Shown: piece after piece, positions 11,559-22,795 of the stretch
Layout of the letters: the number at the start of each line of letters is the position of its first letter
Position numbering within the stretch: position 1 is the first letter of the stretch
Source: Hexactinellida sp. DTS-2022
Lineage: Eukaryota; Porifera; Hexactinellida
Length of the DNA: 64,000 nt
Direction of reading: 5' to 3'
Assembly: GCA_028753945.1 (NCBI GenBank)
Contig: JAPNXP010000008.1
Span: forward strand, 2,542,001 to 2,606,000
The notes under the pieces: model-generated
The model's input: only the letters and a program-made list of their open reading frames with translations
Database searches by the model: none
What the model was told of the DNA's origin: nothing
Made by a program: the position numbers and the translations under genes

Positions 11559-12281
11559 ACATGGTACCGAATCTTAAGGATAAACAGGAGTCCAGTTTTG
11601 TGATTTTATTCTAAGTTAAACTATGCTTCTTATTGTCATAATTTGCAATATATGGGGTAATCAACCATTGCGAGTCCAATGAAACCACATTTAAGAATCT
11701 GAGATTTGTGGTTAAGCTGTTTAGGCGCCATTTAACGATGACACATCAAATATACTATAAATACAATTTCGAGTTCCAAAAGAACACGAGGAAATGAAGA
11801 TATTTTGCTAATATGCTTAGTATACATTTCCGAATATATAATGAGAATGATACTAAACATAAACCAGCAATTTATACGTTTTATTGACAAAAATAGTAGG
11901 TTGTAACTCGCTACCACTAGTATTTTAGCATGTGGTTGCTTTATAATTTTTATAATCGCCATTTTGTGATTTAGTAGCCTTGGGATTTTGAAATAAATCC
12001 CTATTTTAGTAATCCTGTTATAAAATTATAAGAAAGTAGGGAAAAATGAAATTTATGATATTTGAAAAATTTCATTTTACCATAAATTGTTACCGTCACC
12101 ATGAAATGGCGCCTAAACAGCTTAACCACAAATCTCAGATTATCAAAGGTGGTTCCATTGGACTCGCGATGGTTGATTTTTTCCCCTTATACAATGCAAA
12201 TTGTGCCAAAGGAAGCATAGTTTATCTTAGATTAAAATTAGAATACTGCGCTCTTATTTTTCTTAAGTTTCGGTAGCATGT
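11559..12281. mobile_element. 0.72-kb element with about 190-bp inverted repeats
   Basis: The left arm (11559-11746) and the right arm (about 12093-12281, reversed) share long blocks, for example CTGAGATTTGTGGTTAAGCT and TTTAGGCGCCATTT, and TAAACTATGCTTC further out. Outer ends read ACATGGTACCGAA and ACATGCTACCGAA. Long inverted repeats with a short AT-rich centre suggest a non-autonomous MULE or foldback element. I could not find a matching target duplication. The arms have diverged by several percent, so it is not recent. Confidence 0.75.
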
Positions 12282-12779
12282 TATCCCTATATATAGTAGG
12301 CATTTGTCAACATAGGTTTCAGCAGGGGTAAACTTTGAAATGATATAGGGTTCATAATGAAGAAGTGATTGGTTAGGTGGATCATAAACCTGAAGATCTT
12401 AAGGAAGAGGTTGTGATATTTCTTTTATGTATGCATCAAAGTATCCAGAATCAAAACGTTGAGGATAGTGTGCAGTACCCGTGTTCATTAGTTCGTTTCC
12501 AGGGGTTTGAAGCGGGAATTCTTCCCTCGATGATTCATATCGTCATTAATTCTATCTAGGTCATCTGCAAATATGTCCCTTGATACTTTTCAGACCCAGG
12601 AATACCTAATTCTGCTAATCCCAAAGGAGGTTTGCGATACAAAGGGCCTCAAATGATGTCATTCCGAGTGTACATGTAAACTTGTATTTTTTGAAAGTGT
12701 ACCTGTCCAAACAATTTACCCAGCAATCTGTGGAATGCTCAATTAAAGAAGTAGTAAAAGTTGTTAGATTTTTTCATGG

Positions 12780-12930
12780 CTTTTCATGAGTCACCAAGTC
12801 ATTTGACTCGTGATTTAATTCACTGACTCGAGTCACCGAGTCAATTGACTCATCACAAATTCGGTGACTCAAGTAACCGAGTCTGACTCGATGACTCGTG
12901 GTGATAGGCGAGTCATCAAGTCAATCAGAT
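12780..12930. repeat. GACTC/GAGTC palindromic cluster
   Basis: More than a dozen copies of GACTC or GAGTC, including TGACTCGAGTCACCGAGTCA, are packed in 150 bp. The motif is its own inverted repeat, so the tract can fold in many ways. No terminal repeats or target duplication were recognised. Confidence 0.6.
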
Positions 12931-13199
12931 AATATCTTTTGAGGTTCATGGGTTTTTCAAATTCTGAATATAATCAGATTTGTAAAAGAATATTTAGGTA
13001 GTACTCAATTTCCAATTGCTTAATCTTACCATATCCATGGTCCAAAGTAGTTGCAAGTCCTGTATTACGAAGTTCCCGACACGGGAAATTCATGAATTCG
13101 CAAAGATTTCAGTAAATTCATTAATTTACTGGAATATAGACCCAGGAAATTCCTGAATTCACTGGCCAGTATTTAAAGTCATTTGAAATTAACACAGAA

Positions 13200-14210
13200 T
13201 CAGAAAAGTATTAGTTGTAATATTGCATATGGCATATGCAGGTCAAGGGAGGCTGGTGCCTGAGAGAATGGCAGGTCACCAGATAGTACAGAGAAGACTG
13301 GTGGCTGTTCTGAAGATGGCAGGTCAGGGAAGGCAGGTGGCTGGGAGGATGGCAGGTCAGAAGATGGCTCAGGGGAGGCTGGTTCCTGGAAAAGATGCAG
13401 GTGCAGTTACAAGAGCAATAAGATGATCTTCAGATTGGATTCTCTCAAAGATTTCCTGTTGTAAAGAAGAGGATGGTATCCCGGTACGTGCATCACACCC
13501 AAAAAAGCAAAGTGTGGAGAGCAGTTAATCCCTGCATGATGGGCTGTGTTCTTCTGAAATTGGACAAACTTAATCCCAATATTCCAATCCTGTGTGTTGC
13601 TTTAAGACATCCAGGCAACTAACATGTCCTTGATGTCACCATTGGCTCTTTGCCATGAACAAATGTGAGATTAGGCCACAGGTTTTTCAGTTCAGAGATC
13701 AAATGGGAATTAAACTTAGAGCCATTGTCACTCTGAAGAATTGTGGGTACCTTTAGGAGTAGAAATATGTCCATTAGATGATAAGCCACATCTCTAGCTC
13801 TTTTAGAAGTTAGAGCTCGTAAAACAAAAGTTTGGTCAGATGTTCTTGGTATACCTCCACCTGTGTTTATCAGATGGCAAGGACTGCATGTCAATCAGAT
13901 CTATTTGGCACCTGGAGGCAAATTCCTTTGTTAAAATAGGATTGACGAGAACCCCTTTTGTCATTGGAAGTTTTCTCTTCCTCTGGCATTCCAAACAGCG
14001 AGACTTGTAGAACTCTACAGCGTTGTAGGTGATGTTGGCAGACTTCTTGCTCAATTCATTCAGTTTTCTGTCCAGCCCTCCATGCCCAGTTTCGGTGTGG
14101 GCTCTCTTGAGGACTTCATATGAGTCCTCAAGTGTAGAGTAGTACAATGGTGTGTCGTTGGGAGATTAACGTTTACGGATCAGCTTCCCCACATCGCCAC
14201 ACTGTAGAAT
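13200..14210 (-). pseudogene. KRBA2-like DDE integrase remnant (H2C2 and rve core), catalytic Glu deleted
   Basis: On the minus strand the frame passes YYSTLEDSYEVLKRAHTETG, which holds the first His pair region of an H2C2 integrase zinc finger. CLECQRKRKLPMTKGV follows, then the first catalytic Asp in CQIDLIDMQSLPS. After a frameshift it continues with VLRALTSKRARDVAYHL and the second Asp in ILQSDNGSKF. Then VHGK jumps directly to ANGDIKDMLVAW. In the family about eleven residues including the catalytic Glu lie between these points, so a small deletion has removed it. Downstream FVQFQKNTAHHAGINCSP matches the family's C-terminal part. Integrase genes of this type (KRBA2/SCAND3-like, related to Ginger and gypsy integrases) are spread as transposons in animals. 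Compositionally biased GGCAGGTCA repeats at 13240-13410 overlap the 3' end. It is not functional. Confidence 0.82.
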
Positions 14211-14384
14211 TGCATATCTGTTATTAAAAAATAAAAAAGGCAAATGCTACATAGTCGGAAGGGCAGCAACATTTCAAAATTAAGATAAAACTAAAATAAA
14301 ATCTTTTTTGAGGTTTGAAAGGTATAAGTAAAATAATAGAGAATCATTGCAGAAATGAAATGAAATAATGTGAAATTCGGAAGT

Positions 14385-14564
14385 GCAAGGGCCAGGGCCT
14401 GCGGAAGCTCGTAAGAGGTGGGTCGGCCTTGTATTATGATGATAATTGTGAGCATTGCAGAGTAAAAAAATACGCCCCGAAATTTCAGAGTAAAGAAAAA
14501 TCACAGAAAAAGTGGCGGTCCAGGCCGCCCCAACCGCCCCTCTTCCGCCGGCCCTGGCAGGGGC
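14385..14564. mobile_element. hAT-type MITE, 164 bp, near-perfect duplication
   Basis: The element at 14393-14556 begins CAGGGCCTGCGGAAG and ends CTTCCGCCGGCCCTG. Flanks GCAAGGGC (14385-14392) and GCAGGGGC (14557-14564) agree at 7 of 8 positions. Confidence 0.85.
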
Positions 14565-15941
14565 AAAGACTTCAAGTTTGTCCATGGGGGTGCCAACATG
14601 GTACAAAATCAATTTCCACCAACTAGAAACATTTGGTAGAGATAGAACCACTGTATTATAACTTAAAATGTTTTCAAGAATACCAGTCAAAAAATTCATG
14701 AACCCTACTTTCCAGGCTATCCAAATGAATTGGGGACATAAAACAGATATGATCGACATCTGAAAACAACTCAATTGCATTAATTGACCATTTATTTACA
14801 TAAGTAGACTTTTACTAATGTCAACTCCTCCTTCGCCTTCCGGATCAGACAGCAAGAAATTTAAGCACCAACAAGTCCTAAAGACGTGCTTATTAACTTG
14901 TGACTTTGTGTTTGAGATAGAAAATAATGCGATACACGTATATACATACCATATTATAGGAAATCAAAGCTCCTTTAAATTACGTGAATTTCTTTCTATA
15001 GCGTAAATTTCCATAGCCTTAATTTTATGGGACGTTAACTTCCATGATATAAACTTCATCCAAACTCATACTAGGTATTAACGCTGGTTCCGCCTATAGT
15101 TGAATTAGTGAGTATATACAACACACTACTCGTGATCCTAGTAAGCCTATACTTCTCAACTTTGAAGAGCATAATGTAAAAGCTACTTTAAGACTACTAG
15201 TGCTCTAATATAAGGCTTCTAAGCACTGATTTTTTTGAAATTCTAGATTTAAGCTCCCATAGAGAATAATATAGTACTAAAAGCTTAGTCTTGAAAAATT
15301 GAAAAAGGGCACAGTTCTAATTTTTGGTCTAAAACCATTATAGCATGTCCCCTTTAGGTCGCCCTGCGCAATCCTAATAAAGAAATTCAAATCTTTCATC
15401 GAATTGGACTCAATATTTAAAAAAACGGACGATTGCACACATTTGAGCCACATCTTTTGCTCCCAAAGGGCTCCAGTTTGCAATTAAGGACAAATTTGGA
15501 CAATCGGAACAGTAACAGTTCTTAGTTTACTTATTCTAGTGCTATATTCCAAATCTCAACGTTATGACTTCAAAAAGTTCCCCAAAACTAAGCTTTAAAA
15601 TTTTGGCATTCTATAATTAGATATGGTGGCTTTCAGGTGGCAGAGACGATTTTCTACACGTCTAGAGCGAAGAATATTGATTAAGGAAGGAATGAATGAA
15701 TTTAGAAGTTTGAAATATATTGAAATAAATACATGGTAATCACTCTCATACAGGATTTGCATACAAGGGGGCAATCTGGGTTATGTAAATACTCAAGGGG
15801 GGGGGGGCAAAAATTAAACTTCGTAGTGTAAGTGGTTTTATAGGGGGGTGCGGCACTTGAAGGAGCAGGGAGGAAATTCCCCCCAACTACAATCCCTGTA
15901 TGAAATCCTGGTGATGATGCATTGTAAAACCACTTACTTGG

Positions 15942-16196
15942 TCAACAGGCAAAATTGCTTCCTAGTTTTGTTTTTCTCTTTGGCAAGAGCTTCCCTGAAT
16001 TCCTCAAGTAGCTTTTAGTAATCTGTTTGGGCAATAGAAGACTTTTGAAAACCCCATATAACTTATGCATAGCATCTTTATATGCTTGTTCAGACATGTT
16101 CATTCTATAAAGGGTTTCCAAGCAATGCCAGACATGCTGGATTACCCAGGATTTACATTCAAGAAAACCCAAACAAGTAAAGACACATGAGAACAA
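15942..16196 (-). pseudogene. Unassigned coding remnant
   Basis: An 84-codon minus-strand frame includes VIQHVWHCLETLYRMNMSEQ and YGVFKSLLLPKQITKSYL. Its residue composition looks like genuine protein rather than intron noise, but I cannot name a family. It may belong to one of the transposons nearby. Confidence 0.3.
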
Positions 16197-16373
16197 AGAA
16201 GTGACTTAAGTCATCAGATGAATGATCATCCAGTCACTTTCATCGTGTGAAGCCACTAATGAATTGTTAAGCCACCAACCACTTTCATTGCGTTAAGCCA
16301 CAAAAGTAATTGTGAAGCCACCAGTTGAGATTGTATGTAAATCGATGAAAGTACTCAAAGTAGATTCAGTAAA

Positions 16374-16637
16374 TACCGTATTTATTCGAATAGTAGCCTA
16401 GGCGATTATTGTTTTTTAGGCCATTTTCTGACCAATAATTTTTGTGACTTTTCGAGAATATCACATGTTGATACAATTTATTTAGCATAGTCGGTTGATA
16501 ATCGTATTGCGACTAATATTAGATAAAGAAATTTACTCAGGGTACCTGTAGTAAATTTCTATTTGCAAATTTGGGGGGGCTATTATTGGAGGTAGGCGAT
16601 TATTCGAATAGGGGCTACTATTAGAATAAATACGGTA
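16374..16637. mobile_element. Tc1/mariner-like MITE, about 260 bp, TA-flanked (copy 1)
   Basis: The terminal inverted repeats begin CCGTATTTATTCGAATAGTA on the left; the right end reads the same inward with one change (ATTCTAATAGTA). Each end is flanked by TA. A second copy with the same ends and interior is at 50934-51195, and a third partial end is near 24170-24212. Confidence 0.85.
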
Positions 16638-16867
16638 TATGTAGTGAATAGGGCTATATTACAGTAAATTCAGGAACTTACTGAAATTTCAGTGAATTCC
16701 TGAATTTACTGAATTCGAAAATTTACAGTAACATATATACCTATATATACATACAGGTTTGTGTTTTAATATTATAGATAATGATGATAAATGATAATCA
16801 CGATATAAATAATACTACCATGAAATTTGTAACCGTGACAGAAGTGGCCGTTAAGAACAGGTTTTAC

Positions 16868-17224
16868 TGCATGGTCCAAGTATACTAAAAAATTTAGTAC
16901 ACTTGGATCATGCAGTTAAATCAGAATTTTGATTTTAATAGTTCATTTTGCAATCTATATCACACTGACGTATATTATTTGGCTAATGGATTAATTACAT
17001 TGATAATGACTCATTATCAATGTAATTTGACTCATTATCAATGTATTTCTTTACTTTTCGCAAAAAACAATAGACATAAAAAATCTGATTTAAATCAATA
17101 AATCTGATTTAAATCATAAAAATTGGATATTTTTGATTAAAATCAGATTTTTGATTTAAATCATGATTTTATTAATATAAATCATGATTTAAATCACTTG
17201 ATTTAAATCAAACAACCCTATCTA
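16868..17224. mobile_element. Truncated TTTAAATCA-type MITE with a short palindrome at its left
   Basis: From about 16918 to 17224 the sequence follows the complete MITE at 26036-26435. Shared features are the central GTATATTATTTGGCTAAT block, the repeated TCATTATCAATGTA, and a right end of TTTAAATCA palindromes ending CAACCCT. Its left end is replaced by an unrelated hairpin at 16868-16916 with arms CTGCATG.TCCAAGT.TACTAAA. The hairpin may be a small foldback insertion. Confidence 0.65.
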
Positions 17225-17814
17225 AAAAAATATTCGTAGTTGAGGAAATTACGAGCTAGTTTTGCCAATAAAAAGGTATTAATTTCTTTGGTGCTAAAAC
17301 AATTACAACCGTCACAACTAATTTATATCTATTTTTCTGATTCAATTTCGTGGTAAAGAGTCAAAATCTTTACAAGGAACAATGAGATGGGTACGAATTT
17401 TGGTAAACTTTGACAGCATGGTTCAAAACGCTTCAACCAAATACCGATTTAACTGAATAGTTATCTAAACGAATTACAGTTCAACCGAAATGTTGCAAAC
17501 TAAGTAGCATATAAATGATCATTTTTGATTAACACACAGACAGTTTCAGTACAGTACAAGTAGAGGTGGTTTCGTACAAATATTTGGTTTCTATCCTCTT
17601 CTTCTCAATAGAACAACTGAATTCCCAGTAATATAGAGATATACGTATTTGAGTCAAAAGCAAAACCATGTATTGTTAATTTGATTACTAGATATCAACT
17701 GGTATTTGTCTTATAAAGAGACAACGTAGACCAGTTTCCCTGTCTACAAAGTTTAAAAGTCAAATTAATGGAATAATCGTAAGTGTACACAAAGTACTAA
17801 AAGTAAGAATTTAC

Positions 17815-18039
17815 CTCCATATCTTCACAAAAATTACAAAGTAATTTTGATGAGAAATCAAATTCCAATGACCACTGAATCTTAACAGCATTCAAGGAAT
17901 CAGAAATAAAATTTCGAATGATGATACTGTTGGTAATGTCCACAAGCCAACCAATTAAAATATCTACCCAGTCAATAAAGTAGAGACTAAATTGGTGAGG
18001 AAATTTTTTAGCAAGCACCAGAATACAAGAAACCAAAAC
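17815..18039 (-). CDS. SMG1: SMG1 exon (N-terminal HEAT region)
   Basis: This 225-nt exon has exactly 75 codons and phase 0 at both sides: acceptor TATTTAG before GTTTTGG, donor GAG|GTAAAT. It encodes VLVSCILVLAKKFPHQFSL, then DWVDILIGWLVD, a variable stretch, and FSSKLLCNFCEDME. This is the best diagnostic stretch for SMG1, whose animal proteins have a DTVDILVGWHID segment followed about 30 residues later by FSTTLLGQFLEDME. Spacing and order agree. It joins in frame to the exon at 34399-34767 upstream and 1071-2425 downstream. Confidence 0.88.
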
Positions 18040-18119
18040 CTAAATACAATAACAAACAATATACGTAGAAATTAAATGTTAAATAGTATGTATGTAAGCG
18101 CAAACAATTTACAAGCCAA

Positions 18120-19000
18120 CAAATTAAATTGACTAGAACAATTTCAATTTGCCATGATATTCTTAAACAGAAACCTCCTAGACCTCACAAGTCCAAATAA
18201 TAAAAATTTTCCAAGTTGAAACAATAGAAAAAGTTATCACAGTTTTACTCAAACTGAAGTGTGAGTAATGAAAAAATTCATATCCCTTAAACTCAGAAAC
18301 TAAACACATTATAAAGATAAGTATAAACCCATCAGGCATAAAGATTTTTTGTGGATCCAGAGGTTAAATAAAAAATGTGTAGAGTTTGAAATATCGTGGA
18401 CCCAAGAGAAAATTAGAAGGTAGTCCGAACCTACATGCCAATCTACAGCACTCAATCTATTAAGCTGCATGCAGGGTACCGTATACCTAGGAAAATAATA
18501 TTAAATCAATATATGCATACTTCAATACAGGCCAACAACATCGGCACAGTAAATAATACGTATAAATATTATACGTAGGAAGTAATTGTTATACTGTGGC
18601 CCACTACATAGTAGTCGGTACAATAATTTTAGGTATTTACTAATAGCGCGTCCAAAAGTAAAACTGTCCTCCAAGCAGTAATTTAAAATTTTTCGTCATA
18701 ATATAATAACCATTTAGGGTATTAAACCATTTCCTAAAGGTGTTTCAGATGGTGACCATAATTTGTAGCGTTGAAAGTTTCATTCTACCACGCTCATTTC
18801 TTAGCTAGTGTAGTTTGACTGATAGTTCAAGATTTCTTCTGTACACGTTAGATAATCTCTTAAGACCAACCAATACATTGGAAATATCAAATCCACAAAA
18901 TTGTGTATACATATTTTTTTGAAATGTCAATATCACCTAAAGACGTCAAGACTAATTTATAAAGTATAGGTACAATAAAGATCAATTGGTGGATATGTTT
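18120..19000. repeat. Diverged single copy of the 50.7-64 kb satellite unit
   Basis: Ordered blocks match the satellite monomer. 'ACAGTTTTACTCAAACTGAA' and GTGTGA are at 18239-18265. 'AAAATTAGAAGGTAGTCC' with CTACATGCCAA and AGGGTACCGT are at 18408-18482. TCAATATCACCTAAAGACGTCAAGAC with a near 'ATTGGTGGATA' match is at 18926-18995. A CATCGGCACAGTAA block (18539-18552) and a foldback GGCCCACTACATAGTAGTCGG (18599-18619) sit where the array has its hairpin. Divergence is much higher than between array copies, so this is an old dispersed copy. Confidence 0.7.
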
Positions 19001-21468
19001 AAAAAATTCTGAAACGTATTCGGCTAATTTGTATAAATCGGGTCGCTGGAATAAGACCTAAAATGCAAAATGTTGGAATAAGGCCTAAATTTGTATTATC
19101 GAATTTGGAATAAGAACTAAATCAAATAAGTTGGAACAAGTCCAAAAATGAAAGAAAATAGAATAATAACTGAAATAATAGGAACTGTCATAAGATTACA
19201 CCAATAATTTATATTCACTAATAGGGGTTTTGTTTGTTACTAACACTTTAAAAATAATAACTTTACTGAAACAAAATCTATAAAAGGTAACCTGTAGTCT
19301 GTAGATGCTAGATATTATCAGTAGTCTTGAATGCAATTTTCAATTGTAGAAGGGAAAGAATAAAATTTTCCAAATTAATCAGTTGGGTATAGCAATACCA
19401 AGTAACGCGAAACAAATGAAACGATTTACTTAAGTTGCACACCAATCAAGAAATATGCACGCCTTGGGTTGGCAAAAATATCTCACAATAGTAAGTTGTT
19501 AGATATCATCAAACCGCATAACCATTCAATATTCGAATTTAAAGTTGATACCATCGTACTTTCTAATAAGATAAAGCGCGTTTCAGAATTAACTGGAAAC
19601 AATTTAAGGTAAGTGTTTAACTATTCAGTCGCAGGATGTGTAATAATTATGGGTGGTTATTATGTGGTTAGTGAAATTAGTAGTTTCACTACTCTGACGT
19701 TATTGGGAAGAATGTAGAAATTAGTCAGCTACTCAAGTGTTTATAACTTCTATAAATCATCAGTACGTACTTGTAATTTTTGAACGTAAATATGATCTAA
19801 ACTAATTTTAATCGTTCTGTAGCGATGAATTCAAACAATTGTTACCGCTAAATTAATAGAGAAAATATCCCTAAATCAAGTTTTTAGTCTCGCAGTAATT
19901 CCAAAAATAAGTTCTAAGGGATTAAAAGTAGTGGAATTTACAATAAATACTCAAATCATCTTTAAAGTTAAAGTTATTGTATTGAATAATACAATGGTAA
20001 TTGCAATCTATGCTCCAGTAATTCATTAAAGTGATTGCCTTAGTATATAGTTTGCTATGGCAGAGCATTAAAGGAGCGCGCTCCATTTTTCCAGAAGCGA
20101 ATTATGTAATAAGATGAACCTAACCATGGCATACGGCTAGATAAGCCAAGTACTTGCTCATTTCATATCCAGGCCAGTTTATACTTTCTAATTGCTCGTA
20201 AATGAATTACCAATTGTCATGGAATAAACTAGACTTCGGTTTTCAAATACATTAGAAACATATAAAAAAAATTGAGAATGATTTCTCATCAGATTTAACC
20301 ACAATGACGTAATCAAATATACATACCTATTTATGATAATTAATACTAATAATCATACATGACTATAAACCACATTTAAATATTCAGGAGTTATTCTCTC
20401 TATTCTCTAATAAGCCAAGAAACACAGTATATCCAATACAGTACAATAGGTCAAAGTGCACAATCCACTTTTATGCCGCTTGTTGGATTTAAATGTGAAA
20501 ACTTGATCCTTACGGTAGGTTTCACTAATCTGCTTTTTCAAGTTGTTAAAATAAATATTGGGAGGATATTGTTCACGATTTCTCTTGAATTAATCGAGTG
20601 TTCTAGACAAGTAAACGAAGTATCAAACCAGTTGTTGTTAGATTGAGTAATTCTTGAGCTAGAGTTTTCCAAGGAAAGTTAGAAACTTGAATAGTCCTTC
20701 TGAAAGTTCTAACAAGCAAAATGCACTTGACACAAATTGATGTAAAGATGTATTAGGAAGAGTTAAACAACACTGATTCACATTGTTGAAGTAGTCAGAT
20801 GAAACTTCTTCATTCTGCAAGAAAAATAGACAGTCAGGACACTTCAATCATTCAGCAAACGATAAGGAAATATATCCGGAAATGAAAACAGCTACTTGTT
20901 GGGAATGTCCATTTAATTGTAAGTGATTTAAATCATTTATGAGTAATTCATGTGCGTATTCCTTGATTGATGAAATTGAATCATTGGTGAAACATAATGA
21001 GTGATGTCGATTTTCTCTTTATGAGAGATTTCAACTAAATTATTGATTCAGACCTGAGCACTTCTTCCAAACTCACCAAAAACCGTCCTCCGTTCAGCTG
21101 CCGATACTGTGAAAACCTTGGTTCAAAGTGGATCACTTTGAAAACGAGCAGTTAGTACATAATTATATCCTTCATTGAGCAATTCAAGAGACTGTTAAAT
21201 TTGGCAAAATTCGTCTGTATTAATGCTTGGAATGTTTGTTGTGATAAACACAAATTCTTTTAGTATCAAGCCAATTACAAAAAGAACAGAGAAATTCAGT
21301 TTGAATTATTTGCAACTAAAGCGTTTCCATGACTTAAAGGTGAAACTTCACTTTAGAATTGACACAAAGCCACCAAACCAGAATTAAGTTTAAAAACCCA
21401 GCAATAGTCTCTTCTCAAGGAAGGTATAAAAGAATACCTACCAAAGTCGTCTCGTGGAATAGAGCAAG

Positions 21469-21765
21469 TACTAAAGCAGGGGTGGCCAACCCTTTGCACC
21501 CTGCGGGCCACATTTAGCTATTTAAAGACCTCGGCGGGCCTCAATATTCATAGTAATTTATACTTTTGGGTCTAGATTATTATTATTTGTCATTAGTATT
21601 ATTTAATATTTAAAAAAATTGAAATCCTACAAGAATAGGATGTTATTAGCAATATGGCTGCAATTATGAGGTTCCACTGTACATATTACTCATTCTCATA
21701 TTGAGGCTCTGAGGGCCACACTGAAGTGCATCGCGGGCCACAGGTTGGCCACCCTTGTACTAAAG
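21469..21765. mobile_element. hAT-Charlie-like MITE, 281 bp, duplication TACTAAAG
   Basis: The element at 21477-21757 starts CAGGGGTGGCCAACCCTTTG and ends with the inverse TTGGCCACCCTTG. Perfect TACTAAAG flanks are at 21469-21476 and 21758-21765. It interrupts the decayed P transposase. Confidence 0.92.
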
Positions 21766-22281
21766 CAACAGATTGGTAGTTATTTCCTTGCTGTAGCACT
21801 GAGGAGTTTATTTTATTTGCAGCACGGAGGTGTGTAGATAAAATTAGGTTTCTTTCATGAATATTGTGTAGATGGGACCACCGAACAATTCCCGGAGGAA
21901 AAGAAATGATGAAATTTAGAGAAATAAATTCAAAAGTTGGAATAACAAAAAAAACACTATGTTATTTCTGATGTATTTGATGAGGTGACAAGTATCAAAT
22001 ATAAGATAAATATTCTGATGACAAAAGGAAAGGGTTGGTAATCTTGTAATTCTTGTCTTGATATTTGTAAATAATTAAGAGTATAATATAAGCTTTCACA
22101 ATAAATGTGTTGGATATCAGAAACTATAGCTCTTACTCTGAACTGAGATTATACGAGTAATGAGAGACACTTATTAATATTTTGGTAACAACTTAAACAG
22201 AATTCTTAACCAGGGTATTGCTGAAAAAACAACCGGGATCGAATTCTTGAACGATACAACCATAAAACATAGAATGATTGT

Positions 22282-22795
22282 GTACATAGTAGGGATGGGA
22301 CGGGTGCGAGTTTTTCCACATCCGGGAATACGGATGTGCATGCGGATGCCAAATTATAACTCCGCGGTTTCGGATGCGGATGTGGAGTTTTCATCTTTAC
22401 CTCCGCGAATGCGGATGCGGAGCTCAAACCTATTGGGTTTCATTTTACAATAGTACTTACTATATATTAATATAATCTTATGAACATAATCGAACAAAAT
22501 ATTGGCTATAAACTTGTGTAAAGTACTCCTAATGTATCAATTTTTAATTAGTCTTGAATTTTAGAGCATTACTCTAATTATTTGGGCATTGTCATGTGAT
22601 TTGTAAATTAAATTAAAATTATTAGAAAGAACAGACTGTAATTGGGAGGGGACGGATGTGAAATTCATTAAAACCGCCGATGCAGATGTTAGGCGGATGC
22701 GAGATTTTTAAACTCCTATGTAAAGGCGGAATTGATAAATCATGCGGAGCTCCGCGGATACGGATGCGGTGCTCTGTCCCATTCCTAGTACATAG
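22282..22795. mobile_element. hAT-type MITE, 498 bp, duplication GTACATAG, GGATGCGGA-rich
   Basis: The element at 22290-22787 has ends TAGGGATGGGAC and GTCCCATTCCTA. GTACATAG occurs at 22282-22289 and 22788-22795. The interior has repeated CGGATGCGGA words near both ends that can pair with each other, and an AT-rich centre. It lies inside the decayed P transposase, splitting the ...NADLAMY codons from the rest. Confidence 0.92.

Larger units (their letters stand above)
2426..17814 (-). other. SMG1 intron, about 15.4 kb, filled with transposon remains
   Basis: The interval lies between the donor GTAAAT (minus strand, 17814) and the acceptor TTTAG (2430-2426), both phase 0. Everything listed between these points is read as intronic insertion. 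Stretches where I see nothing specific beyond AT-rich DNA are 2426-2899, 3071-3630, 7000-7355, 8017-8386, 10261-11073, 12282-12779, 14565-16375 and 17225-17814. Confidence 0.8.

Noticed and set aside
13223-13426. Plus-strand frame with AGQGRLV repeats
   Set aside because: Opposite strand of the repetitive 3' end of the integrase; composition follows the DNA repeat.
15757-15900. MITE with CATACAGG ends and G runs
   Set aside because: Ends match only partly and no target duplication was found; not strong enough to list as an element.
22206-22453. Overlapping frames on both strands
   Set aside because: They lie in the GGATGCGGA-rich MITE.
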